DNA of 64,000 nt from Acanthochlamys bracteata (GCA_019914995.1 CM034139.1:4318461-4382460); one strand, 5' to 3'. Shown: positions 21,681-33,223, counted from the first letter of the stretch. The notes: generated by a model from the sequence alone, not told the origin. Numbers and translations are program-made.

Positions 21681-24293
21681 TTCACAGGACTGATCTCTGT
21701 AGCCAGAGACTAGATGGACTACTAGTTACCTTTCTTGGATAGAGAGAGACATGTTTTCTGAAGAAATTGTTAACTTTTTACTACCAACCAATATGTAATT
21801 AGAAAACTTAAGTTAGCAATTAGCTTGGCAAACATGCAAGGAGATCTTAAGCCAACTTGTTCTTGTTTGGTATAAACTTGAAATAAATAGATGCAGTTTT
21901 ATGTACGAAAACAACGAATTAGCACTGTGTTTGGTTCACTGGTTTTTTTCCTCGTGAGAATAAATAACTCTGTTTTCTGATAGTGAACTTTGTTTTTTAT
22001 TCACATTTTCATATTACATTTTTATTGTTTTATATATCATTTCTTCTTTTAATTGTCAATACTGAAATAATCAAAATAAAATATTTAAATATTTTTGGAA
22101 TATTTTCTGTAATTTCATGTCATCGTTAAAATTAAACATTAAAAAGAAATATATCATATTTATTTCGATGCCAATGTAATTTGGTTTTATAGCGAAATCA
22201 TTTACAGCTAAGCGCGTTTTAAAGTGATTCCGTTCCACGTTTTCTATTAATACTAGGTAGATTGTTGATGGGTCAACAAGTCTATCGAATGATGGGCCCT
22301 AACAAAATATTGAGGAGAATCAAGCTTAAGAGTGAATATAGGCTTACTAGGATTGCTTAGGGGTTTAGGAAGTATTTATAATTACTTTTTTACTGTTCCA
22401 AAAAATACTTTTTATTTTATGTATTTACATAAATTTTTTATAATATTATATGGAACTTATTTAAAAATTTTAAAAAATATAAAAATTTTCCATAATAAAA
22501 TATTATTATTATTTATTTTATTATTATTTAAAATAAAAAAATATAATCCGTTCTCAAAATAGAATAAAAAACTTTTTATTTAAATTTTTTTAGTTTAAAA
22601 GTACTTCTAAACGCCTTTCTATGACTTAGGAGGCCAAGAAGTATGTGACAAATACTAATAGGTGAACTGTTTTAGATGAGAAGGTATTTTCTATCATCAA
22701 AATACCGCTAGGAAAGAGAATCACACATATGCAATTGGCACTTGTGTTCTATTTACATAAACTGCAAATTACAATAGACTACCATATATCTGAGTTGAAT
22801 CGGATATAATTTTACTTTATTTATAGAGACTTAACAGTGAGTCGACAAATCATTTCCTATTTATTGTGGCTCAACAGTGACTTAATTCAAAATCTAATTC
22901 ATAAGATTCATGTAACCTTGTAGATATTTATATTAGGAAGGAATATAGGTACTTCCAGTATGTCCCTAATGTTTTCATTTTCGATTATGACTATTGAATA
23001 AGATCAAATAGATAGAGGTACAAATAATTATTCTGTCTTTATCTAATATTATTGTTGAATCTAATTTGATCAACGTTACAATTAATAGTAGACAACATAT
23101 GCTATTACTCTCTGTTTATATTTCTGTATTTGATCGTTTTCAAATTTTTCGCAATTAACCAATTAGGCGTCCAATCGTGTGCGTGATGAATGAATGGTTG
23201 TAATGCTTGTTAGAAGTCCAGAACTCTAATAAAATTTTTTTAAAGTAATATATAGAGTTGTTCAGAAGAACTTACAAGTGGCTTAGGTAAAATGACAATC
23301 AAATAGTATGGGATAGAATTCCTATTAACACCCAACCTAACGTGAAAGGAAAATATTCATCATGACGTCATGTATATTTAACGGGCTTGCAAGTCAGATT
23401 TACGAATTCCTATACCACGTTAGACATCGAGTCTTCAATTTAAAATTTTAATTGAAAGATTAAAGCTGCTCAGAACTTACAAAGACTTAGAGAAAATGTC
23501 AGGCAGTTGATGTGGGACTTAACTGACTTAATATTTATCCTCTTGTGAAGTATGAATGTATGTCACACTATTATGTCCGTAAAATAGTTTTAGGTTTAGG
23601 CTTATCGTTTTGATAATATGTTAAAGGCATATGTCTTCTACAAAATAATTCATCTTTTCTTGCTTAATTTTCTTTTATCTATCAACCCAACAGTTATATC
23701 ATACAATTCTAATAGTTCTGTCATAAATTATTTTACCATTTTTTAATCTTGATAAATTTATTTTCACTACTCTGAACTACTAGTAATAAATTGTTGATGT
23801 AGTTGACTTCATATAAAATTAACAAAAGTTGATTAATCTCTATGTCAATGTAGTTAAATCTCTATGTGATTTCTTTTTCATTTTTTTTTTCGTCTCACAA
23901 TCTTAATCTCTGACACTATATTACAAATTTAAAATTAATCTCAAAATTTATTAGTAATTGAAAAAGTGAGTCCAAAATTTATAAATATTATCTCATATTA
24001 TTGATAAATAATATAAAATTAACTTTTTCAGACGTACCAGCTAAATGGGTTATAAAGTAAATATCTATTAGAAAGCAAAATAAGTGAGGAAGATAAATTG
24101 AGCTCATAATTGAACCAATTCAATTCTTAACATTATATTAAAATCAAAATTTTCATTTAAAATTTTAAAATAATAGAAGCTATTCTTAATTTATGAATAA
24201 CTTACGTGAATGTTGATCGAATAATATGCGATTAAAATCTCCTAAGAATGCAAACGGATATATGTTTGGGAGAACACTTTCGATCAAATTTAA
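21681..24293. other. Spacer between DOG1-like genes, AT-rich
   Basis: The 3' flank of copy 1 is followed by AT-rich DNA. A block at about 22375-22615 resembles other AT-rich inverted elements in the window. The stretch at 23.2-23.6 kb has the look of a degenerate repeat (GATGTGGGACTTAACTGACT...) but could not be classified. A perfect TGACGTCA palindrome is at about 23363. No gene was recognised. Confidence 0.5.
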
Positions 24294-24301
24294 GCTTTAC
24301 A

Positions 24302-25536
24302 TTTGGGTGCGTTCTTTTAGCAGAAAGTAAGTTACTGAAAATGAGTTATTGAAAGTGAGTTACTGTAAATAGTATTATTGAAGTGAGTTCAATTTTTATG
24401 TTATTTTACAGTTAAAAGAGTTGAAAGTGAGTTAAAAGTGACTTTTTGTATTCTTTTGTATTTTTTGTATATGAAAGTGAGAATCAAAAAGTAATTGTAT
24501 ATTTTACAACTATATAAGAATGCAATACAATATATACAATCTTTATTATAATAATATATTATAATTTTTATTACACAATATCAATATATATATTTATGTT
24601 ACATAATTATGATCTGGTTTTGAATTTTGGATCAAATCCACAAACACAAACATCATTAATAGCTAGCAAGAGATTCATCAAATCTGTTTCAACAAACTCA
24701 CAATAAATTTTTTTAGATCTATATAGATATGTCTGCAAATTTTGTATTTCAACATAAATTCGTCAAGATAAAAATAAATATCAACAAATAATTCAAAATT
24801 CAGTGCAATCTTTTAGATCCATTTAGATCCGTTCACAAATTCTGTGTTTTCAACATAAATCCATCACGATCAAGAAGAAAAATCAACAAAAAATTTATTA
24901 AAATGTTAAAACTTTTTAATTCTATTTAGATCCGTCCGTAAAATCTGTGATTCAACACAGATTCGTTAAAATCAACAACAACAATCAACATAAAAACTCA
25001 TGAAAAGTTCAAAATTTATAAATCCACTCAGATCCATTCACAAATTCTATATTTCAACATAGATCCATCCACAAATTCTGTGCTTCAACACAGATTTATC
25101 AAGATCAAGACTAAAAAATAAGAAAAAACTTATAAAATATTTAGATCTATTCAGATCTGTCCACAAATTCTATATTTTAACACAACTTTATCAAAATCAA
25201 GAATGAAAATTAAAAAAAAATTCAACAAGAGCTGATATTTTCTAGATCTATACTTTTTTGTAACATATTTTGGCAAAAAAATGTGTAACTGTTGACACCA
25301 GTGAGCGAATACATAGTTGCGAGAAAGAGAGAATTCTGCGAATCTGCACCGAATGAAAATAAAAAAATAAAGTGAAACTTTTATGTGGGTGAAAGTGAGA
25401 TGTAAAATGAAATATTTTGTACATGTAAATCATAATTATTGAAATAAATTTTAATGATAAAAGAATATAGAAAGTGTATGTAAATATCACTTTCGCCGAA
25501 AATAGTGATTACGCCGTAAAAGAACAGATCCTTTGT
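24302..25536. mobile_element. Non-autonomous TIR element with 8-bp target-site duplication (hAT-like)
   Basis: A 1235 bp element flanked by identical 8-bp direct repeats GCTTTACA at 24294-24301 and 25537-25544. The ends are imperfect inverted repeats: left TTTGGGTGCGTTCTTTTA, right (other strand) ACAAAGGATCTGTTCTTTTA, with the inner GTTCTTTTA core identical. Subterminal DNA on both sides carries repeated GAAAGTGAG motifs. The middle holds a tandem array. There is no transposase frame, so it is non-autonomous. An 8-bp duplication is typical of the hAT superfamily; that placement is an inference. Confidence 0.65.
24655..25250. repeat. Degenerate tandem repeat inside the TIR element, ~100 bp period
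   Basis: About five diverged copies of a unit containing TTTAGATCCATTTAGATCC, a CACAAATTCTGT stretch, TTCAACACAGATT and ATCAAGATCAAGA. Anchor positions are roughly 24717, 24811, 24917, 25020 and 25141, a spacing of 94-121 bp. It fills most of the interior of the 24302-25536 element. Confidence 0.75.
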
Positions 25537-25698
25537 GCTTTACAATTCCAGATCCAACTTTCGGCAGCCAAAGATCAAAGCTAATTAATCTAAGGAGAAG
25601 ATTCTAAATATGCTATTATTATTGGCTAGTAAAACAAAATGGTTTGGAGAACTGAAGAAGCACAAAAGGTTAACCAACGTGGCAACATCTGATTACTG

Positions 25699-25854
25699 TT
25701 GACCACCACCACTAACCAAAACAATAAAATAATCTTTCTTGTATCTCATGCGTTACTAGTAATAACTAATAACGCGTGAAATGAAGATAATTTCTCCAGC
25801 ATTCGACAAGCTTCACTTTTTCAGGGCATCCTCCTAAATCCAAACCACGTGGAC
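25699..25854 (+). promoter_or_regulatory. W-box and ABRE/G-box upstream of second DOG1-like gene
   Basis: TTGACC (W-box) lies at 25699-25704 and the strong G-box/ABRE CCACGTGGAC at 25845-25854, about 330 bp before the preferred ATG at 26180 and 35 bp before an upstream in-frame ATG at 25889. Copy 1 also has an ABRE/G-box, which suggests shared ABA-type input; this is an inference. Confidence 0.5.
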
Positions 25855-26179
25855 GTAAACAACACCCAAAAAACTTCTACTCCTAATCATGCCTGACACT
25901 TCATCGTGCTTAGCTGTCACCCCACTTGGCTTGTTCTCATCTCCCCTCAGGTTTTCTCTCCAAAACCCACGTTCCAACACGAGTCGTCTCTCAACTTGCT
26001 CTCTTATATTTGTCGAACATTTCATCGAACACCTTTCCGTGTCTCTTCTTCTCCTCTCCCTTCCCTCTCCCGCCAGCTCGCTCAAAAAGCCAAACCAATC
26101 AATTTTATTCATAAAATTTTCTTCTATCCAAAACAGTTCATATCAGTACTTTTCCGGCGTCGGCATTGTTGTTGTTGTA

Positions 26180-26845
26180 ATGTCGTCGCAGCATAACTTT
26201 GCGCGAGTGTGGCTTCGTCAGCAACGGAGCTTACGCTCAGAGTTAACATCCACTAGACCAGATGCAGATGCGAACCTGATCGCTCGCGCGCTTGCACAGT
26301 ACGAGACGTACTATCGCGCTCGCGCGCAGGCTTTAGACGCCGACCCTGTGTGGTTTTACTCGGCTCCTTGGGCTACACCGCTTGAAAAAGCACTTCACTG
26401 GGCTGCGGGCTGGCGGCCGAATATATTGATACATCTCCTGTACACGGAATCCGGCATGCGTTTCGAAACCCAGCTTGATGATTTATTGCTGGGAGTTCAT
26501 TCGGGTGATCTCGGTGATCTCTCCGCGGCACAGTTAAGGAGAGTTGATGAACTGCATCAGAGGACTGTTAGAGAAGAAGATGAGATCGCCAGAGAGATGG
26601 CGGCATTGCAGGAGGGAGTAGGTGAGCCGTTTCCTGCGGAGGATTCGGCGCTAGAGGAGAAGGCGCAGCGGTTAGGGACGGTGATAGCTCGTGCTGACGC
26701 GCTGCGTCTGCGAACACTCCGCGAAGTTGTGGGGATACTGAAGCCTGTTCAGGCTGTTGATCTACTTGTTGCTGCTGCCGATTTCGAGATTGCTATCAGA
26801 GAACTCGGCGTGGAACAAGAGCGCGGCCAGCTCGGCCGTCGTTAA
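26180..26845 (+). CDS. DOG1-domain protein (DOG1-like), copy 2
   Basis: Single-exon gene of 221 residues from the ATG at 26180 (MSSQHNFARVWLRQQRSLRS). The DOG1 core is at about residues 38-90 (ALAQYETYYRARAQALDADP, PWATPLEKALHWAAGWRP, NILIHLLY), with the classic GWRP motif. A charged helical middle follows, and then the C-terminal LKPVQAVDLLVAAADFEIAI. It is much more GC-rich than its surroundings. The same frame is open upstream to an ATG at 25889, which would add 97 residues, but that stretch reads like a CT-rich 5' UTR and lacks family similarity, so 26180 is preferred. It is a diverged paralogue of the gene at 21012; the family role is dormancy/ABA-type signalling. Confidence 0.9.
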   Translation: MSSQHNFARVWLRQQRSLRSELTSTRPDADANLIARALAQYETYYRARAQALDADPVWFYSAPWATPLEKALHWAAGWRPNILIHLLYTESGMRFETQLDDLLLGVHSGDLGDLSAAQLRRVDELHQRTVREEDEIAREMAALQEGVGEPFPAEDSALEEKAQRLGTVIARADALRLRTLREVVGILKPVQAVDLLVAAADFEIAIRELGVEQERGQLGRR

Positions 26846-28390
26846 ATCAAAGTAGAAGCTGAACCTACACGGAACTCTTCGCTTCTGCTACTTCTTCCAT
26901 GCATGCAATCCATGGATTATGGGATAGTAATATAGCATTAGCAATGCATCAGTTTCCTTGAACAGAGGGAGAGAAAGAGAGAGAGGGAGAGAGTATTCGT
27001 TGGTAGATCTCATGTCTGCTTTAGCGTTTCAGAATTTGTAGTGCATAGTAGCTTATAGCTTTTGGTTTCGAAGCTCCTCAGCTAAGGTAGTTAGTAGGTA
27101 GGATTCAGTTTGCTTGTTGGAATAACAGTTGTCTTTCTCAGACAACATCATGTAGTAGCAGGAGTAGTGCTCTAGTAGAAAGTTTGGATTATTAGGCTAT
27201 TAGTGTCCAGATGGTGATAAGTTGGGTCTAGTTAAGGGGTCCGGATTACCAAAAAAAGAGTTAGCGAGATCTTTGAGAGAAACGCTAAGAAATCCACCTT
27301 TGTTTAGGAGTACGTTTTCTGTACTTCCGTTACTTTCAATTTAATGATTGCGTGTGTTTTCGTTGTTGGTTAGAATTTTTTCTTTTCTTTTTAATGGTTG
27401 TTATGGTTGTTACCACTTGGTTTGATGGAATGGTTTCTCTTTTGTCTGGGCAAAAGAAAATATGCAAGTAACCAAAAATTCACTTCAGTGATTTTTCACG
27501 AGAGATAAGGTGTCGACAATCTGCTTACAAGGAAGAACTTTTGAACCTATTTTGCTCTTTAATTTAACGAACTGCATGCAGATCTGCTTTTGGTTGATTT
27601 GGTTCTGCGAATGTTTTAATAGCTAACTATTTGCGGTACTAATAGAGAACATACTAGAAGTTATATGCTTTACTCTGCTTGCATTTTAGCAAAAAAAAAA
27701 CAAACATAAGATTGAGGGCGTCATCGATCGAAAGTGAAATTTAATAAATAAACTTTAAAATACTAACTAAAACAAGTGAAAAAAAAAATTTTGAAGTTAA
27801 ATTTTAACAAAAATAAAGTTTAATATAAATTTTGGAAGAGAAAAAATTAAAATTTTTTACAATTAAAATTACAACATGTCTTTACATAGTTGCAGAGCAG
27901 CTGCACCAAGTTGTGCTCTTCTTGCGTCGCTGAAATAAGTCACAGCACCGCCGTACAGTTTCTCGCATTATAATGAATCATTATAAGTCACTGCAAAGGG
28001 TTTGTTCCCAAAAGGTTAAACTGTAAACAAACTAGCTTTTTCATTTGAACAACTCAGCCTGGAGAGTTGAGCTGCTCGATAAAGCACTTAAAGTTTGATA
28101 CATCAATTGCTTGCCTACCTGAAAACATCAAAAGTTTTAAATCAACACCTAAAATGAATTTGGTACTTGGTAACCAACGATAGGGTTAAATGACAAAGAA
28201 TATCCATGCTACAAGTATTATTGGTTTCTACAAACTCTACATCAATCACAGTTTGGACTCGTAGATGATCTGCCATAAAAGAGATCCCACACTGGTTGAA
28301 ATGGTATATGTTGATATTTCCAAAGAAAATTCAAGAGCTACATGTTGCCACAGTAAGAAAACCCTTGGACCCTTTCTACCTAATACAAAG
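26846..28390. other. 3' flank and spacer
   Basis: The first about 500 bp contain a GA-rich stretch and are probably 3' UTR of the DOG1-like gene. An AT-rich block lies at 27.73-27.87 kb. On the minus strand around 27.88-27.97 kb and 28.05-28.12 kb there are short open stretches that look weakly protein-like, but I could not match them to a family, so no gene is called. Confidence 0.45.
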
Positions 28391-28648
28391 GGGGTGTTTG
28401 GCTTTGCTTTCCTCCAATCCAATTTTTTAATTTTTCATTTCACGTTTTTTAATATATATTTTATAAATATATAAAAAATTTATTTAAAAATTTAGAAAGT
28501 GTAGAAAAATTTTACGGAGTGAGATCTTTTTATTGCATATTTTTATTATTTTTTTAGAAGTAAAAAAAATAGAGCTCATTTTTCAAAAAAAATAAAAATA
28601 TTTTTCATTTTATAAAAGCTTCATTTCATAAGCAATCCCAACGCTCGA
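28391..28648. mobile_element. MITE family A, copy 1
   Basis: A roughly 258 bp AT-rich element. Left end GGGTGTTTGGCTTTGCTTT; right end ATTTCATAAGCAATCCCAAC, an imperfect inverted partner. It contains the family core GTGTAGAAAAATTTTA (starting about 28499), followed by GATCTTTTTATTG. That core occurs in three other elements in this window (31424, 57978, 58741). Confidence 0.65.
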
Positions 28649-28729
28649 CCAAGTGAACAAAATAAGAATCAAAATGGCAATGTGCTATCAGAGAAGAATT
28701 TACTTCTTTTCAATCTAAATTTACGGACG

Positions 28730-29215
28730 GACGTTCGGAAATACTTTAAAAAACTTAAACAAAAATATTTTTAACTTTTTAAATAATAAATATTATTTTT
28801 TATTTTAAAAATAATAAAATAATTAATAATACAATTTTATAATATAAAATTTTTATATTTAAAATTTTATTGAAAGAAAAGTATTAAAAAAATAAGAAAA
28901 AAAAGCATTAAAAAATCGAAGGCTAAGTCTATATGAAGCAATCCTGACGGAACACAGAATCCGGAGCAGCGATCCCTTGAACAAGATCCTGCACCCTGGT
29001 TTTTGTGGAAAAGCTTTTTCCAAAAACGAATTGTTATTGTTTTATTTTATATTCTTTTACATACTTTATATAAATATATAAAAATTTAGTTAAAAATATA
29101 AAATTATTAAATAATTATTTTTTAATTAAAAAAATAAAACTTAACAATAAATAAAAATACTTTTTACTATAACAAAATATAATTTTATAAGCACTTTCAA
29201 AACTTCTAACTCCTT
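28730..29215. other. AT-rich repeat-like spacer
   Basis: Two AT-rich blocks (about 28733-28920 and 29010-29212) with hints of inverted ends (AAAGCTTTTTCCAAAAAC... / ...TTATAAGCACTTTCAAAAC). They resemble the other miniature elements but are too degraded to delimit. They abut the 3' end of the CIPK pseudogene. Confidence 0.4.
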
Positions 29216-29229
29216 CCGTATTCCAACCT

Positions 29230-30952
29230 GCCCCCAGCCTTCTTCTTCACGACTTCACCTCAACTGCAACAAGCGCAGTAAGCTCGAATATCTCCACCAA
29301 TGGTCAACAGCCCCTTCTCGATCTCCTCTGTTCCTTCCAAGCACACCCTTGATATAATCTTCAACACCGGCTCCCCTGACAAATATCTAAGCCCTTTTCC
29401 ATCCTACTCAAACAGGTTCGAGATACCGAATCCACTCGAAAATGATATGATATCAAACTGATTGATGCTAGGAGGCCTGGGTAGAGTTCTCCACTCACTG
29501 TTAATCGACGAACAGGGGCTAGTAGCTGGCACGAGACCAAAGATGAATCCGCATCGGACTCTAATTCGCACGGTTTCTCTTCAGGGCCTGGGATGGGCGA
29601 ATCAGGTTCATCATCCATGGGATAGAGTTGGCCATTCTTCACAGAGAATTTAACAGGTTTGAAACCTTTCTTAAACCATCTCATCTCCATTATCTCTGGG
29701 ATCGTAATACTCGTCGCTGGATTGATATCAAGCAAACGAGTTAGAAGCCGGGGTGAGCTCCGGCGAGAACCATCTTGAGCACCTAAATTCTCTATGGTAA
29801 TCTTCTTATACATGGCCATTAAATTCGGATCATGGAAAGGGAGATACCCAGCCATTAGAACAGAAAGAGGAACACCACAAGCCCAAATGTCAGCATTCGC
29901 TTCATCGTACCCCCTGCGAGTAGAACTTCCGGCGTAATGTAAGCAGGCGTCCCGCAGAATGTATGGAACAATCACTTGGCCCGAAGCTGATCAGAAACTG
30001 CCGACAAACCAAAATCAGAAACCTTGAGATCTCCCGATTCATCGAGCAAGAGATTCTCCGGTTCCAGATCGCGGTGAAAAACTTCATGAGCGTGACAGAA
30101 AGCAACAGCAGAGATCAACTGCTGGAAGAAATTACATGTTCCATAACAAAACTAATCTATCTTCGAGTTGCCATTACTTCATGCAGTCTCACGATATTCG
30201 GTGCCGAACAAGGCGAAGGATCGAGATCTCGCGCTTGGTGTGGGCAACGAGACCTCCCTTCATTCTTAATTTCGTTAATTTAGAATCTTTACAAAACTAA
30301 TTCACAATCACAAAAATAATTAAATTTTTATAAATATTATTTTAAAATTATTGATAATAATATGAGAATAAATTTTTTTATATTTTATCTCTAACGGAAT
30401 AATTTTTTTTAAGTAGTACTGGCTACTTATTTTAACATAAAATAAAAAATTATTTTTGAATGAAGCAAATTCCATGTGTTTAAATGAAGTAAGTTATTTA
30501 TTATATAATGAAGCAAATTAATTACGGTTTAATACAACAAATTATTTACAGTAAAACTGACTATTTATTTTAAAATAAAATATATGATTTTTTTAAAATA
30601 AAATAAATTATGAAGGTTTTGAATGAAATGTATACTAAAGTTATGTTTAATTCAGATCTAAATCAATTCGGTTGAATTTGTTTTGATATTTTCCGATTGA
30701 CTTCAATTTTTTTCAATAAATTAACAATGAAAAAAATTAAGCTAAATTTTATAAATATCATATTAAATTGTCGATAGTAATCGAAGACTAATAAATTTAT
30801 CTAAACATTCACGTTCCTTTCTTTATCGAGGACTTTGATCGCAACGCCTTCACCGGCACGAGCATCACCTGCTTGGCAGAATTTAGCGAAGCTGCCGTGA
30901 CCTAAAACACGGCCTAGTTCATGTCGGCGTTAAGCAGACCTTCCTTCTTCAT
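29230..30952 (-). pseudogene. CBL-interacting protein kinase (CIPK) pseudogene, intronless and interrupted
   Basis: Decayed SnRK3/CIPK calcium-signalling kinase on the minus strand. In order: MKKEGLLNAD (30952), ELGRVLGHGSFAK and GVAIKVLDKE (30920-30808), an AT-rich interruption, KREISILRLVRH and NIVRLHEVMATRR (30270-30170), [20 protein letters not shown] and [16 protein letters not shown] (30130-29980). Then come TFCGTPAYITPEVL, YDEANADIWACGV, LMAGYLPFHDPNLMAMYKK and ITIPEIMEMRWFKKGF. The NAF motif survives as NQFDIISFSSGFGISNLFE, but in another frame with a stop after it. Defects: several frameshifts, about 26 codons missing after FVMEHV, catalytic-loop Lys changed to Glu (HRDLEPEN), in-frame stops, and the insertion. 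C-terminal remnants (EGTEE, KKKAGG) reach about 29230. Not functional. Confidence 0.9.
30285..30805. mobile_element. AT-rich insertion splitting the CIPK pseudogene
   Basis: About 520 bp of very AT-rich DNA lies between the kinase blocks VAIKVLDKERNV and KREISILRLVRH, which are nearly adjacent in intact CIPKs. No terminal inverted repeats or target-site duplication could be made out with confidence and no coding frame is present, so the class is unknown. Confidence 0.5.
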
Positions 30953-31342
30953 GGCACGCTCCACATCCCACTATGTCCGCCGTCGTCCTCCACCTCCGCC
31001 TCACCGCCGTCTCACCACCACAACCGCATGCTCTTTAAAATTATTTTCTTCTTTTAACATTTTTTTTTGTCGTTTGAAGAAGAATTTGTTGAATAGAAAT
31101 TTCAGGAGAGAGTGTGGAGAGACGATGGTGGTTTGAAGACGCTATTTAGGATGAGCTTTTTTAACTTATAAATTAAAAAAAAATTCTAACAGTACTTTAG
31201 AGTGTTTGAAAAAAGAAACTTATAAACTATTTTTTTATTTATAAGTAAGAAAAAAAAAAGTTACTCAGTAGTTCCTTTTTTTCTCAGCGCGCGTCTTTTT
31301 TCTTTCGGAGAGTAGAACTGTTTTAACTCCGTTATTTCAGAA

Positions 31343-31349
<7 letters not shown>

Positions 31350-31382
<33 letters not shown>
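31350..31382. repeat. (TA)n microsatellite
   Basis: About 16 uninterrupted AT/TA dinucleotides follow a short poly-A run. A simple sequence repeat read directly from the sequence. Confidence 0.9.
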
Positions 31383-31386
<4 letters not shown>

Positions 31387-31423
31387 TTATATATTTTTAA
31401 TAGTATTGGAGAGGCCGTCAAAG

Positions 31424-31674
31424 ACTGTTTAGCACTGCTTATTATAAATAATTTTTTAATTTTTTTTTATTTTATGTTTTTCAATACATATTTTATAAGT
31501 ATTAAAAAAATTTATTTAAAAAATTAGATAGTGTAGAAAAATTTTACTGAAATAAGATTTTTTATTATATATTTTTTTATTATTTTTTTGAAAGTAAAAA
31601 AATAGAATTTATTTTTTAAAAAATAAAAATATTTTTATTTCAGAAAAGTTACATTTCATAAAGACTACCAAATA
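31424..31674. mobile_element. MITE family A, copy 2
   Basis: A roughly 250 bp AT-rich element starting ACTGTTTAGCACTGCTTATT and ending ACATTTCATAAAGACTACCA. It carries the family core GTGTAGAAAAATTTTA at about 31531 and the same interior order (AAGATTTTTTATTAT, GAAAGTAAAAAAATAGAA) as copy 1. The ends are more diverged than in copies 3 and 4. Confidence 0.6.
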
Positions 31675-33170
31675 TTTCTAAGATTATGTTCTAAAAAAAT
31701 ATTTTATAAAATTTTTAATTCATATGTTTACAAATTTTTTATAATTTTATATAAAATTTATTTAATATTTTAAAAAAATATAAAGTTATACATAATAAAA
31801 TTTTATTATTATTTATTATTATTATTATTATCAATTAAAATAATTAAATATATTTATTAAAATGGAATAAAAATAATTTTTAAAAACATTCGCTCTCGGA
31901 GCCTCGATCTCACTGAAAGATTTTCTTATCCAAAGAATATGTACTAACTGTACAAACTAACATCAGCAATTTCGCAAGTCTTTAGAATACTTATAAACTA
32001 ACTATTAATTTTAAAATATTACTATTATTTAGAAATATTTATGAACTCATTATTAATAGTACATAAAATGAGTAAAATAATATTCTTTGGACCGTTCTTA
32101 TAGATATTTTTTATTATTCGTAATTAAGTTTTGCGTAAATAAATATAAAAGATAAAATTTTTTAAAAAGTAGGTTGAAAATAGAGTTTAATTTTTATATT
32201 TTAATTATTTTAAAATGAGTTGAAAATTAAAGATAAAATTATATTAAAAAATATAAATTAAAAAATTGAAGTTGAAATTTTATAAAAACTGAAAATTTAA
32301 TTCTTTATACAAATGAAAAATACGAATTCTTCAAAACTCCTATTCTTTTGAAATTTCGGATGATAACTGGAGTTTCGTACGATCGTAACACGCACTAAAT
32401 TTATATTTTCTTTACCGAATTAGTAGCTATTGATTTTCGTATAAATTTCCATTTTACTTATGGATTGTGAATTTGTAGTTTTCATATAAATTGTTGACAA
32501 CGTTAGAAATACACTATATTCCTTTTCAATATTTTAGCTTTATTATTTGTGAAACGGAAACACAAACATATTTGTCTCTTGATGTTCTATTGAATAACTT
32601 ACTTTTTATTTTCCAAATAATCAAACATAAAAAATTACTTTCAAATATAATTAAATATAAAAATCACTTTCAAACTCATTTTACTTAAAATTAGATTAAA
32701 AAAATTAAACTCACTTCCCAAACTGATTTTCAAAAAATACATTTTCAAAAACTTAATTTAATATACATATTAATTAACCACCCAATTGTTTCTTATGCCG
32801 TTTTTTAGTATTTACCTACTTATTTCAACTAGCAAAACTCCTGAAAGAAATTAATAAAAAAATGTATGTGGTGCAGTAGTGCTAGGCAATCCACATTAAC
32901 TTACAAGCCTAGAATATGATATTCATGATCTGAGAAAAGTTATTACTTTTATGTTTATTCTAAATTTTATATTTATCAAATAAAATTATTAATTATTAAT
33001 TATATTATCTAATCAGGATATATTAATTTTGGCATGATTTATTAGCAACGGACAACGGTTACAAAAAAAAATATTACTTTTATTCCCAAAACAAAACTTA
33101 AAGTCTATTAATCACATTTGATAACCAAAGCACACTCCTGAATCTTGAATCCAATTAGTCACATAGTTTA

Positions 33171-33223
33171 GGCCCATTAAGTGTGAAAGCCCATACGAAA
33201 GATCCTTACATACTAATTGGGCC
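33171..33223. promoter_or_regulatory. GGCCCA/TGGGCC (UP1/site II-type) promoter motifs
   Basis: GGCCCATTA at 33171, AGCCCAT at 33188 and TTGGGCC at 33217 lie 177-230 bp before the start codon of the SAP30BP-like gene. Such TCP-binding motifs are common in promoters of plant housekeeping and growth-related genes. The functional link is inferred. Confidence 0.55.

Larger units (their letters stand above)
31137..33160. other. AT-rich spacer with microsatellite and MITE copy
   Basis: No gene was recognised. It contains the (TA)n microsatellite, a MITE family A copy, another AT-rich element-like block (about 31688-31895) and long AT-rich stretches up to the promoter of the SAP30BP-like gene. Confidence 0.55.

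Noticed and set aside
23200..23640. Possible LTR or solo-LTR fragment
   Set aside because: The texture is repeat-like, but no TG...CA ends, primer-binding site or TSD could be identified, so it is left unclassified.
27880..28120. Short protein-like stretches on the minus strand
   Set aside because: Two short open pieces could not be joined or matched to any family; insufficient for a gene call.
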